From: Neodiprion pinetum
Taxonomy: Eukaryota; Arthropoda; Insecta; Hymenoptera; Diprionidae
NCBI RefSeq assembly: GCF_021155775.2
Contig: NC_060232.1
Location: forward strand, 41,333,089 to 41,397,088
Reading direction: 5' to 3'
DNA: 64,000 nt
Shown: positions 12,701 to 27,700 of the stretch, one piece after another
How positions within the stretch are numbered: position 1 is the stretch's first letter
Layout of the letters: every line of letters starts with the position of its first letter
Translations under genes and position numbers: made by a program
The notes under the pieces: generated by a model
What the model saw: the letters and a program-made list of their open reading frames with translations, nothing else
Told to the model about the DNA's origin: nothing
Databases searched by the model: none

Positions 12701-15700
12701 TTGTTGCTTTCAGGTAGAAAAATCAAGGACGGATAATTCTACCGAGCCCGCATTTTTCCTTGACATAGAATCTTATGACTTTGGATCCATTTTATTAGAC
12801 AAAGCTGGAGAAAAAAGGTGAGTAAAATATGTTTTAAAGTACAGCGTTGCATTGAAATCATTCTTTTAATACATCAATTGGGTCCAACTTATTCACATTT
12901 GATATTGAATGAAATATGTTGTACTGCCAAGGGTGAAATTATTGCAAGGAGAATTTTAATTCATTAAAGTTCACTAATCCATATGCTTGGAGCGTCATAG
13001 ACACCGGTCACTAATGTGGTACTGCCAAAACTGTTATCAATGGGATCTCAACAGCGCGTAGAAATTTGCAAAAAAAAAAAAAAGTTGCGATCCGCGGTAT
13101 TGCTTAAACAAATCCAGTATAGTCAACTTCAGTCTCACCATTAAACCTTTGTTGGTGTTCTTTTTCTTTACTAATGAGCTTACAACGGCAATTGGACATC
13201 ATTAATTAACTGTGCCTGAGAATGCACACAACGTCAGTTATTGAATACTGGTTCAGACTGGCTTCAGATAAAAATGACTACGTCAGTTGCACTGTTGGCT
13301 AGTATTCGGTAGATGACCCTGTTACTTCATATTCAATCTGACCGAGACTTGGATTTAGGGCGTTTCTGGTTTCTATGAATCCAAATCTACAATCAAATTT
13401 CAGACGCTTGAACCAATATTACTGGTCAAAAGTAGAGAATTTTTTTATGAATTTTTTGGTCGCTGATCTTGTAACTGACGCGGTGGTAAGACAAAGTAAA
13501 AAACAAAAGCCGAATCGAAAATAAATGATTAAATTGTAAGAACAGGCAAAGTGCTCAGTAATCCTTCAATTATATACATACTTTGGGATTCCTCAGAGCT
13601 GTCAAACGTAAAGCGCAATTCACTTTGTCAAATATTTCGACACTCGCGGCAACCACAGCCATTTTTTGTATGGATAATAGAGGTGATTTCGGTACTACAA
13701 CTGAGCACGTGAATATTGAGGTGAGTATGAAACAACGTTACGATTGTAGATGTGCCACTGATTATAATTTTTCACTTGAAGTCTGATGAGTTCGATATTT
13801 TGGATGTATGGGCGCAAGTATGCAAGGCTGGCTTACATCTTGAGCATCTTCTTTTCTGCACAAGAAATAACCCACGAGTGGAAGTGATAGAGGTAACGGA
13901 CTGGTGTATTGTTACCTTTTCGGGAAATTACTACGGTATTAATGCGGTGGGATACCAGTATTTACGCTCACTTTGCAAACACTTGATTCCAATACTTGAC
14001 TAGTGCTTTCTGAAACTTGGCACCGCTGCATTACCTGATTCCAACACTCCGTCGTACTCAGACCAGCCGTTAGCAAACTTTTGGAAGATCCAAGAGCGGT
14101 ATATTGTTTGTAGAATCCATTTGGACATCCGACGTTAACCTTGAATTTTAAATCAGACGAAAATCCGGTGCATCACATGTACACCTCCCGAGGTGGATTC
14201 TGACTGATTCAAGGTTACCAATGCCGACTGCTGCCATCTAGTCAACCTGCACAGTAAACGTTGGAAGTGTACTTGAATCGTTGAGAACCCACCTCGGGAG
14301 GTGTACAAACAATTGTCTTGAAATTGGTATCACGTGTGAGTAACTGGACGGTGCCGGTCAGTCGTGCTGACACACGAGTATAGGTATCTGTAACATAGGC
14401 CTGCGATGGCTTACCACCACAAAACTGAGTAGTAATTTCCGTAGGTATCAGGTACGGATCTATGAAAAAAATATTATAACGTGAATTTTCTGAGAAATTT
14501 TTTTTTCAGAGATTTTAAGTATATTTAGAACTATTTCAGTATAAGAGGGAAAGATTGAACAGTTTTTAAGAAAGTAGAAAAAGATATTATAAGTCTTTTC
14601 GATTTATCTTGTCTCTTAAGGGCGGGGGGGGGGGGGGTAAGGTTTTCAGCGTAAAAAAAAACACTTTTTTTTGAATTTTTTTTGAAAGTATGGATTGAGC
14701 AAATATAGTCAAACCTTTTGTACATTATTAAGTATACTTTTAACAATATTCTGTAATTTTTTCATGCGGAAATATTGAAAAACAAGCCAGTGACAGAGTT
14801 TGCCCCAGAACGTCTCAGAAAAAACACAATTTGCGGTGATTACTATAAGTCGGTCGGAAATTATCTGATATCAAAAACATTAAAATTTAGTCAATGTATC
14901 ATCAAATCCTCCCCCCAACGTTCTTTGATTATTTTTTTTTCATTTCAAAATTTTTGGTGGCTATCTACCGTGAAAACTGCTATTTTCCACGAAAAATTCC
15001 GCCATTTTGTGGGTGGGAAATCCCCTTGATGTAAAAAAAAAAAATTTAACTAAACGTTGGGGGGAGGTATTTTATATGTAGAAAATGTGTACCAAGTTTA
15101 AAATGAATCGGTCAAGTAGTTTTCAAATGGCAGTGATCGCGGACTTTGACAAAGTAGTTTTGAGAAAAAATCACAAGCGCACGATCGAACGTACGACGAC
15201 AAGCTGACGCTCGTCTCTCGTTTTAAAATATTGTACAGTGTATAGTATATACATAAAAATATAAAATATGTCTTTATGGCTTTACTTGCCTGTCTTTACT
15301 GAATAAATATTGTAAAAAAAAGGGTAATGGACCAGAACGATAGAAGTGAATAAACTGTATACCTGCTGTCAGAGCTATAGTGTTAAAGGGCAGGAGACTA
15401 ACTAGACAATAACTTCAAGAGTTTTGCTCAGATCGACTTGAAATTTTGGGAATATATTCTTGAAATGTTTAACAATAAGATGAGACAAAAAAAAAAATTC
15501 GACTTTTCGAAAGTGCAAAACCTTACCCCCCCTTAAGTCTTGTTCGAAACTATTGCTGTTCGGTTTACATCTAAACATTCAGTTTTATATTCATTATATA
15601 TCTTTTTTCATAAAAATTGTTCAAAAATCGGTTAATATGCGTATCTTGCATAAAAATAATCTCGGTGTGCTGTAGAAAAACTGGCTCTATATTTTAATTC

Positions 15701-18700
15701 AGCATACCTAAATCCTCTCCAAAAAAGCATTATCACTTAAGGGAGAAATTAAAAGTTATATTTCGCAGGCCTGTGTAATCTGTCATAACTAAAAGATCTA
15801 CTGCACGGGCCTTCGCGCTGATACAATGAAAGCTGCACCTAAATAACTTATTGTAACTTCTTTCAGCTACGGAGTTATGGTGCAAAGCTGGAGGTGGAAC
15901 TTGAAGGGCAACTGGTATCGTTTGGGAAAATGTTATTATGGATGAGAGAGAAGCGAACAATCGTCGTTAAAAATAAGTCTAACGTAACGCTCTACTGGAA
16001 ATTAGACTTCGGTGATAATCTTACAGATAATCAGGTGGCTTTGTATCCAGAGAAAGGTTCGGTCCCACCACTTGCCACTGTTGACATTGAATGCATCTAT
16101 TACGCTGAAACGGTACGTACCTATGCGTATATATATATGTCGGCGTAGTAGTCGTGTCGTCGGAACTCTTTGCATTTGCCGAACGGGTATTCATATTTAA
16201 TGAATAGGAATTACAAATGATGCGTACAATTAATGTACAATAACAATACTGAGCTTTCTTAATTCAGTGTCTCTTAACACGATAGCTGGCACTCAATCTA
16301 TCTATTATGAGTTATGGGAAGTTCGGTAACGAATCCACGTTCGACAGGATAGTCGATGTGTCCTTACTCGACTGCCTCTCAATCAGAACTGACTCTCCCT
16401 TCGCACCTTCCCATTCCAAAAAGCTTCACCGGGCTCATCAGCCCTGTCCCCTTTTCCCTCTTTACCTCTACGGGTAGATAACGGTACCTATCCCGCGACC
16501 GTGGCTACGTTCGGTGACCAGATGTGTCACCCTGAACCCAATCAGCGAGTGTCATAAACGACTACCCTTATGTTTAAATTAACTACTTATTACGGTTATA
16601 AATGTTTAAACTAGGGTCTTGGGAATTTCCACTCTCAGGGAAAAACCCGACCATTCTTCTCTCTCCGACATATATGTATATCATAAAATTTTATAAAAGT
16701 AAACATTTTTGCAAAACTGTCATTCAAAATATTTATTCTTTATTGCATGCCTCAAGCGCGAATGCGCGTAAGCATATTTCTACTGGGGCCTGAAAATCAA
16801 ATTTCCTATTTCTTCTATTATAAAATTACTTTAATTGATGAATATATATAGTGTGCATTGAAGTTTGACGGTGAATATCTTCTGAACAGTGAGGTGAACA
16901 AAAAAATTGTAAGAGACCTTTTTTGTAGAGAATTCAATTTCCTACAAAAATATGTTACACATTTTTTTTTATAAATAGTAGATACCGAGATATGTATTTT
17001 TCTTCCTCACCATAAGAAAAAAATAGAAAACTGCGAGGCGGAAGGCCTTCCTATTAAAATTAAGAACTCATACTTGGAGAGAATGTTTTTAAGGTCCCTA
17101 CTAACCAAGTTTTCGGAGTACAAAGTGAAAAAAAAAATAGTCGATTTTTTTGGCCCACCCTAATATATATATATATATATATATGTATATATTATATATG
17201 GACCAGTATCTATGGATTTTTGAGGTATCGCAGATGGAGAGATTTCCCCCATAAAAAGGTCTTTTTTTATTTTTACTGTCTACAATATTGAGCGTCAAAC
17301 ATTACACGTGGTCCTTCGAAGAATTTTAATTATGAAACCACGAATCTTGTATGCTTCGAACATCTTGCTCATCTTCTATAAATATGAACAGGTTATAGTG
17401 TATTCAGTAATTTTTGTAAATGCATTAGGGACAAGAAATAATCTGACAATCGTAACACCTATGACTATCGTTACACAAATATCTATACAAGTTTATTGCC
17501 AGTGGAATCTATTGGAATTGAAAAATATATGCAACTGGACATGCATGATCGGAACGACTTCACATTTCTCTACATCTGATAATGTTTTTTAATATCCATT
17601 GTGGATGAAAATTAGAATTCCGTTCCGCTCCATATCCAATTGTGCCCCTGGGTACGGTGAAAATCTCAATCACATCATATCTTACAATTATGATGTCGCG
17701 TTGTAACTGAAAGTGTACAACATTTTTTACATCATACATATAACACAAACGCATAGGTGGGTATCGTAGATCGAAGTGTCATCTTTCAAGCGTTCAGCGA
17801 GGAGAGGGACGAGGAACCGTTGCTCGCGAGTTTGATAGAAATAAATGCGGAAAATTACGATGTAAGCGTGGATGTGATCAACGCTGCTCCTATTGATTTC
17901 AAAACCGTTCAAGTGGGCTCAGTAACGACTGAGACATTCTCCATAAGGAATCGCGGACCATACGATATTGGGTTCATGCAAGTGTTATGTTATTGACCTA
18001 CGTGTGTTTAAATTCATGTACGAACTCTCCACATTATCATATACTCACCAAATAGTATTCAGCTTGACCTGACGGGGAGCTCAAACCTGCTTGAATTGAA
18101 TTTACCGCCTACCCTGACTGAAGATCTTACGCTCGAACCAACCACTGGATGTCTATCGTCTGGCGAATCTACTACCATAAAGGTACAAAATTTCACCACT
18201 GGAGATAATCGACTTACATATTTTAGCACTATTGGAATTTTGGCATCGTTATCACCGTCGTTATACTCCTAATCGTAATCATCACCATTATTGTTATACA
18301 TATAATATAATTATAATTATATGATCTGACCTAAAAGAAAAGAAACATGCAAAATGTATAAGTGCGCCATGGCCTTCGCTATAATGTGATAGCGAGAGTC
18401 ATTTAAATCGAAATAATCAATCGTAGGTGAAGCTTGTACCTCGCGTTGAATTCACGGTTGTTAAGGTTCCGTTGATCAAGTGCCAGCTGCTTGATACATA
18501 CAATGCCGCAAATGCAGTTGCTGAGTTACCTATTCTATTATCAATAAGCGCTTTTTACGCCAAGTAAGATTACAACTTTCAATATTAGTTTAGTTGCTCA
18601 AAATTATGCGACGTGTAATTTTAACTCCACATTTGAGATGATTTACTTTTCACACGATCCAGATTCAAGATTCAGCCTAGCTTAGGTCTGGACTTTGGGC

Positions 18701-21700
18701 CCGTGGCTATCTTCGACGCAAAGATCATGGCCTTAGAAATTGAGAATGTTGGTCGTTTCCCGTTACAATACAAAATGCAGCACGTTCTTCAAAGACTAGG
18801 TTCATCAACACGAGCTTCTCCCCGTATTGACAAAGGTGACGCGAAGGAGAGAACTGCAGCCAATCCAGGGAAATTGAACAGGTTGACATCGCACAGGAGC
18901 CCTAAGGGACAACTCAAGACAGATAAAAATAGTTGCAATACCGGAAGAAGGACCAAGTCTAGGTAACTTTCATCTGGCAGGTCTGACATCAATGAAACTT
19001 ATATACTTGGCAATGCAATTAAATACCAGAGAGCCGTATATCTCGTGAATTTAAAATTCGCTATGAATAGCGAGAGCGTATTGCAACCAAGCAGGTGTAA
19101 TCACACGTCGAACACAAATTTTATGCAACGGTTGTGACAGGGGAGATGAGCAGTTGTCTTTCCTGAGGGTGGGCCCATTCCTTCTGTCGAAGGTTGAGGG
19201 AGAAATCGAGCCTGGGAAAGTAGAGATCGTCAACGTTCAATGTTGTCCAGACTCGGCAGTGGTTTTTCAGGAGGAAGTAGTGGTTTTTGTTCCCAATACC
19301 GAGAAGAATACTTCTGACGGAGAGCCCTTGAAGCTTTCTGCTACGGGTTGCGTTCCCATTATTGATTTGTGCAATTTTCATGCAATTTTTCCAGAAAGCC
19401 TTATCGTTGACAAGATCACAAATTCTGAGTGCCCATGTGAGGTACGTTCGAGTTGCGATTCCAACACAATTTACAACCTCTTCACTTTCATCTTTTTGTT
19501 TTGAACCGTATAAAAGTAGAACGAATTTGTCTTTTTCGCAATCCTTTTACCCCAGATTGTTACTCTCACAAAGTAGAAACCTCTGTTTATCTTATCGGCA
19601 AGTGTACTCTGTACTATTTCATATTGCTGTTAAATATCGCTATACCAAAGATACAGCAAGGGCAATATATCGCTTTCTAGCGAAAGTATTCGGAGAATAT
19701 AGAGCTGCTATTTTTTCTCTAGTTTGGCCCGCACTCTGTGTTTGATCGCCAAGAAAAATGTTTGCACATTCGGCATGTAAAACTGTTCAGTACGAATGCC
19801 GTGCACCTGAGACTTTACAATCCCGGCCTCGTGTTGAGTGACGTAACTGTCAATATTGTGAAAGATGGCCCTGTCTACAGTGATTGCGGGAGTGGCCCGT
19901 TTGGCGTCCAACCAGCGCAATCTGCCATTGCCCCGATGTCAGTGAAAATTTTCACGATCTCGTTTACGCCGACAACTTTAGGGGTAAGTGAAGCCATAGC
20001 TATTCTTGTATAAAGGGTACATCAGAACTTTCAACGAACGTTATACTTATTACAATCTGAGATAAGCAATTGCATGTTCCGCTGTAGCGGGCTTTTTAAT
20101 TACTCAACAAAATTTGGCTCACCGAGACACAGATCGATCTGAAAAGCGGTATGGTTGGTCTGATTCATTCCATTAAACCGCATTCATATTGTTTGTACCG
20201 ACTTGTGTAGCAAGCGATTAAGCCTAACGGAATAAAAATAATTTCCTTTGACTGTGCTAATTCTTTAGAGTGATTAGCCAGCTCGCACTCTTGGATGACG
20301 TTTTTTTTTTTTCTGCTGCGCGGAAGACGACGGGCAATTCTACACGTGGCGGTGGCTACGTCTTACATTATTCAGCTAGATGTTTACTTAAACGTATGAG
20401 CGGGGATTTGTAGGATTCGATCGAACTTGACGTGGGATTAGACCATCAATCGATGTAGATTTCGGGTAAGCTTTGTGGGTAGGACGGAGAGTCAACATAC
20501 CCCGCGTACCAACGTTGACAACACGGTTTTGCGCGTTATTCATGGCCTAAAAAGCAACCGTACCTCTATAGTCTGAAACATACATACATTAGCAGCTGTC
20601 AATGAGTACTACCAATAACTGGATGCCTTCGACGAATTTTATTGGTTGGACGAGTCAGGATACCGCGACTGATGGTCGTCAGCTGGTTTAATTTTTGTAG
20701 CTACCGATATGCTTACCCTCTGATCATGTATTTATCATCGCATATGGTGGAAAGAGATTGATCGTAATTATTGGGCGGTAAGGACCGCACGCAGGCCTTC
20801 TGGCGGTTGATTGCTCAGAGAACAGTGGTCAAGCAATACTCATTCACAAGACACCGTGTAGAGTTGTCCGACGGAAAATGCGGCATTCTACCATGAGAAT
20901 TGTGGTAAAGCGCTGTGTCTAGACAGACTAAAACTTGCAGTTTTAATGTGATTTTTAAACTGCCTAGAGTTCCGTGGCGACGCTGAATATTGTTCATGAG
21001 TTGTCGGTGCCTTTGAAGAGTCACCAAGTGGACATCAGAGTATGTGGAGAAGGTGTAGTGCCGCAAATAGCTTTGATCGAACAAACGACTTCGAACGCCA
21101 AAGATCGATATATTATAAACTTCGGATGCAGCGTGGTAGGGGAAACGGGAAACCGATTGCTATGTTTCAAGAATATTGGTTGTATCGAAGCAAAAGTAAT
21201 CCTTCGAATACACGATACAAACGGCTTCTTTACCTTCGAAGATGACGGTGATGATACGGGGCGATCATCAAAATACGCGGGTAATGTGTTCCTGATTAAA
21301 AAATAATAATTATACGAACCGATAGAAAATTTGTAACGGATTTTACCGAATTCCTGCCGGGACCTTAAACGATGAATCTCTTATCATAGATTGAAGATCC
21401 TCGATTGTGCGAACCTCCATTAAGCGAATCCTCTGTTATCACAAATCAAGGCTTACTTCATATTCGAACGTTCTATTATTCGAAGAAAGGTTCGAAATTT
21501 CGCTATACATAAAGACGTCAATGGAAAAAAAATATGTCTGAGAAGGTTCATTAACACAGTCTTGTATTGGAATTGATGATATTTTGATTAACTTTACGCG
21601 TGATCGTATAATTGGAATAGTTTGACGTGTGTTAAAGAAACGCATCGTGTGTGTAAAAATAACATGCACATATGTATATGCGTTATGCTCCTAATATTCT

Positions 21701-24700
21701 GACATTAGTCTTCCACTGTCCAAACTTTCGGTAATCCGAACAAGACCCGGTCCCAGTTAATTCGCATAATCAGGTTCGAGCTTACTAGGGTCGTGCATAA
21801 TTGAGGAGTTGGCTGAGTTAACGGCGACAAAGTGCTTGAACTTGAACTCCGGTGCAGGTATTTTGGCTATTGCCTCCGTCATATGATTCACAGTTGAGAT
21901 TTCTATAATAATTGATGTAGAATTGCCTCAAAGTGCCTTTACCGCGGTAACTTCTCAAATCGATGGTTATAGGCAATCCCCATGCTACAAACAATTATCT
22001 TATACATGTACCAATGTACATAAAATAACATGTAACATAATATCGCGCGGTTTGCCAAGTATTTACAGACTACCGTTTCAAATTTCAGCCAAAGATGAGC
22101 GGCGCATCGTTTGTCATTTGATACCGAAAGAGACTGCTTCTGTGAATATAAGATTTTCATCAAGCCAAGTTGGCAAGTACGAGGGCAATCTTCAAATACT
22201 TACGGTAGATAATCCGTACGAAGAAACCTCTGTGCGTATCATAGCGGAGAGTTACGCTGGGAATGTAATACTGGAGGGTCTTACCGTGATGGAAAATGCA
22301 TCAGCGACGTCCTTTATGACCGAAAACTCTTCGCAGTCGCGAAAGGGTTCTTCTGCTACGCCAACTGCAGGTGAAATATATATGGTAGACTTGGCACGTA
22401 CTACTAACAAATCTCGATCAGTTTGAACCAGAGTTCGTTTCCTCATTTGCGAGCTGTAAAAAAATTTGGTTGACATCGCCAAAAACCGAAAACTTGCGTG
22501 CGATCTATACACCTGCTCCCTTCTATTTTTCATTCACACCGAGTCAAGGCGGATAAACCGAATATGTATGGTGCTCAGTTACACGTGCCACGAGCCTTAC
22601 AGTCAAGTTTTCGAGGGATATCGGGGGGAGTCATAAACTTTGAATCTAATAGTCCTCGGAAGAGAAGAGGTCTTGCGATAACGCACATTTCTCGGGCGAA
22701 TACAGGGTGTTTATGTTGACTGAACCCGATCTGATACAAACCCGTCTCGTCCCGAACCAGAATATTATCCCTCGAAATTTCGGGCACCCCCACAGCCCTA
22801 CTGCATACTAAATACTAATAATAAATAGTTTATTTATTATATGACATCAGTATTTTCATTTCGGGAATCCCGACGTTATTATGAAGTTTCACGATATTTT
22901 TGGGAATCCGACTCGAAACTAGTCGATCTTTTACGACCCAACCCGTCCCGTCCGGCGTCCGGTCGTAACCAACGGGTAAAAATTGAGTTTCAAAGTAAAT
23001 TTTACAGAATTTCAAAAAGTATAAGACAATAACATGAAAAAACGTTAACCAGACCCCACGTTGGTGGGGTTAGGATTATATTTTATAGTTATGAAAGAAC
23101 ATTAAGTAAATACGTGTATAGTTTCGTGATATAATTGCAATTAGGTAAATTGTTTTTTTCAACTTACAGAATCCACTCGCTCGATTACTTACAAACTTGA
23201 CTACGGTCGATGCTTCGTTAATGAGATGAAACGGATACGTTTCAAAATTTCCAACAAATCTGAGAAAAAACTTTTTCGTTTCGAGCTGAGCTCGCATCCA
23301 AGTGTTACATTTTCACCCTCGGTTGGATATCTAAATGAACTCGAGACAAAAGACATCACTGCTACTTTTTTGGCAGTGGAGCCGATGGTCCATATCGAGG
23401 TAAACCTTTAACTGCGGTAATAATTGTAAGTTTACCTGGAATTCGAAATGCATGCTTACGTGGATGATTCATTTGTGTTGACACACAAAAAACTGTCACG
23501 ACTTATGAACCATTCGGTACACTATTAGACGCAAATGGAATGCTCAATAAATGAAGTGACACGGATATCTAAAGCGGCAGGTGATATTTGCTGGGATGAC
23601 AGACAGAAGAACATCCGGTGGGATACCAGCGAATCGGATGAGTTGACGAAACCGTGGCAAGTGATTAATTCACGGTTTGGAAAAATAAAGATCCTACTTT
23701 AATGCTTATGCTTAGTGAGAGAAATTTTATTCGACATTCAAGCACAAATTGCTAAATCTTGTCGAATTATGTGGAAGTTGTATCGATATTGTGTGCGAAA
23801 AGCAGACGTACAAGTGTAATTTGGAAAATAATTTACGAATGATGAAAGCTCCGAGCCGCGAATGCTTGAAACTAATGTAATATTATTTGGAAATATTATA
23901 TGCGGCGTTAAAGCCTACTTACGATATTTCATACGCGTTTAGAGTTATTCAATTAAAAATAGTGGTAATTTTTGTTTGCACGGATGTTCAATTTCACTTC
24001 ACCATTGTGTTCTGCGGTCGTTTACTGTCCAACAACCGATTATTGAGAACGAAATTATACACAACTGCGACTTAAGCCCGGACCGATATACAGGTGTAGG
24101 TATAATAGTTCTAATTTGGACCGCTACGAAATTCTTGCATTGAATACCTACGTATTGTTAGACAAATTCCTTGTACCTAGTGCCCGGATGTTGGACTTAT
24201 TCTCTCTCAGTGTTTTGGGAAAATTCTACGTCATAGGCAATTATTGAATGAACATTTGACATACATATTATGATCTTATATTACCAACAGTGAACAGGTT
24301 TTTATGAAAGTAGTGCAACGAATAACGGAGCCAGCAGAATTTCATGTTAAACGAGAGACAAGTGGAACCATTCAAATCATACTGCTCGCCATTGCTGCAC
24401 ACTCAAAATATGATTGTCCAGTTAGAGAAATAAACTTGAAAGACACATTGATGTTCCAGGTAAATATAGCAAAGGCTTGTCTATTAACTAGAGTTTTGAG
24501 CCTGGGAAAAATTTGTGTACCCTAGCTTCGCATAGTTTAAGAATCCACGTTATTTCCCGAGCGAAATCGTACAATCAAATGGTATAGTTATCGATGCTTT
24601 TCACAATCAGATCACCCTGCTAGGTCCGCGAGTGAGAATACATAGGTCCTTGCCACACCTAAGGTGCCCAATAGGCCTTGTGAGATAGGAATCCCCTCGC

Positions 24701-27700
24701 TTATGCTAGTTTCAAATAAACGTGACATATTCTCCCTCACGTTCAAGTTCTCCTTATGTATGGTCAGTTTCAAGAAACCTGTTTTGATAAATGTGAATAT
24801 GTACCTGCAGAGCTGCAAATATACTTTTGAACTGAAGAATTCTGGAGTCGTGGAAATGGCTTATCAGTGGGATATAGACATGGATTCCCAGCATCAATCG
24901 AGACTGACCAATTTGGTGCTTCATCAAGTTCTGAATACGTTAGACAATCCCAGCGATCTGCAAGTACAATCCAATATCAAAGAATCAAACGAGGCACTTG
25001 ACTCGACGGGTCAAAATAATCTCAGCCATTCCAAAATCATACCTACATCTAATACAGGTGAGCTATGTTAATTGTCACTGTACGGTCCACTTGATTTCCT
25101 TAATCTGCTCTGTTTCTGACCGCAAACATTGTCTGAGTTTGAAAAGTACCGCACGCGGTTTATAGATAGCCCTATCTACGAATGGCAGTCTTCGTATCAG
25201 TGTGCAATAGAGATAATTGTTTGTCCCCTAAGGAGTTTTACATATGGCAGAAGAAGTAGAGTATAAGATGCAAGCCCATCTACAAGGTAGTGATGTCTTC
25301 TCTGTAAAGAGTATAACTGTAGAGGATTTGGCTAAAGAAAATCATCTCCCATTCGATATTACGCCGAGAGCCGGGGTCCTCATTCCTGGTGAATCCATAC
25401 GATGTACATTCGTTTTCTCGCCATTGGATGTATTCGACTATAAGGCGTGTCTATCGTGCAGGTATGCGTGTATTAATATAATATTATACGCTTCGTTGTA
25501 CTGGAAATCACCGAGTTCAGTCAAATTATCTGTTCACTACAGTTAGAATTTCGAAGATTCAACCCACGAAGCATTATCGTATTATTGCATTATGAAGGTA
25601 TTATTAACGGCTCCGAGCGATGTACATTCTCTTGGCTAATATTTCATTGCGTACTATTACGGGCAGAGACATTTCCATCCTCTGCACTAACCAACAGACA
25701 AATTGTCTGTATATTTTATTCGTCATCGTGCGAAATGTATTCATTACCATCGCTGGTACATGTTTTCAAGGATAGAAAATCTCGACCCCGGGTTACTGCC
25801 CTTGAAGATAACGATAACAGCGCGAAGTCTGTTGCCTTACTACCACTTCGAACTACCCCAAAGTGATTACTTGAATGGCAGCAGACGAGATGTGGACACA
25901 TTTGGTCCGTCACGAAGCAAAATTGTTTGTCATCCAGTTGATGGAATAAGAGTTGTTGAATTTAAAGTAATCGGATCGGGTCGGAAGCATATGAAGTAAG
26001 TACGAGCGATGTGGCGGGTTTATACGTTATATTGGCCAATTCGATTATACTGAAATTATCATTAGGGTAATGATACATCACAGATTAAAAAAAAAACCTA
26101 AATCGCAATAGTAGATACACTCGTGAAAAAAATGAACGCTCTCCCATTCGATTTCGGCCAAAGCAAGGTCCAACTTTGGAAAGCTGCAACTTTGCGTAGA
26201 TCGAAATAGTAGAAGATTGAATATTGAAAAAACGATTTCGCGGCTGAAAATCTTGGCTTGAAGCCCCATATTCCAAATTTAGTCTCTACGCCTTTTCACC
26301 GAGTGATCCTATGTTTAAGTCACTAATGTCAAATTTGTAAAGCGCACCTTCGACTTCCCGCGATCATGCGCGATAAACAGTTTTTATATTTTTTATTTTT
26401 CAAGATTCTCATTTTGTCACACCAAGTTTTCCTTTCAAAATACTTTTATTCAATTTTGTCTGCGGTTTCTTGTCACCAAGATATCCAATATCAAAAGAAA
26501 TGGAGTCATAGAAACTTTGATCCTACTTAACAGGTTAAAAAACCATTATACAGAAACTTTGAAAAAGAAGATTGAACCTCTGAATGTCGTCTTTCTGAAT
26601 CTTTGATCAAAAAGTGTCCTCAACGTCAATGGCAATTTTGACAACTTTCCAAAGATGACCCTTGAAATTCGGTGATCGATATTTAAATTTTCACGCGAGA
26701 TAGCTTCCGCAAAGGTGGCGAACATCTTTTCTCGTCTTACCATCTTGAAGTACAGAGATTTGGCTTCAGAACGCTTTTTACATTATTCCTACGTTCTTTG
26801 TTACCAAAGATATGAAAACCAGCGACTGTACGCTTACCTCCGGTATTACCATTAGCCAAGATTTTTTCAATTGTTACGTAGCATCAAAGTTCTTCAGACA
26901 CTGTTTACTTTGACATTGGACAGCTTAGTGACTAAAAACCGCAGACAAAATTGAAAAAAAAACATTTCGAAGGGAAAACTCCGAGCTGCTAAACGATTAT
27001 AGACAAAATCTGAAGAGTGAAGATTAGAACCAAGATTTTCAGCTTCAAATTCGTTTTTTTTCAATGTTCTACTTGCAATCTACGTAAAGCTATACCATTT
27101 CAAAGTTGGACCTTTTTCGCTCAAATACGGCAATAGGGGGAGAGGGGTGAGGGGCGTTAATTTTTTTCACGGGTGTATAATAATGTTATCTTGTCAGTGC
27201 TAGTTCTTATGTAGAACAAAGTATCATAAATTGTCAAAGAATCAAATCATCTCAGAATAATAAAGTGATCTAGCAACAGTAGATGTGCGCATATGCAGGT
27301 ATGTATGTATGTATGTAACCTATTATATCAATTCACATGGAACTTTCCCAAAATAAGGATCATTATTGTTGTAATTACAGAAAGTTTCATATGATTAACC
27401 CAACTACGGAGGATTATCATTTTTCATGGCGCAAGCTGACCAAAGATCTAACCGAATGCGCCGATACGGTTTATTATCTCAATTGCGTCGCCCCGGAGGG
27501 TATTGCTGAACATGGTAAAAAGACCGAGTTCACCTTTACGTTTCTGGCCGAGGAAGTGGGCATTTACGAATCGTTCTGGATATTTTCAATTGGAAAATTC
27601 GAATTGGAAACAACATTCCTGTTTGTGGCTACGGTCACCGAGCCATCTGTACATTTGTCGCCTGGACATTTGACGATTGCGCCTACTGTCGTTGGTAATT

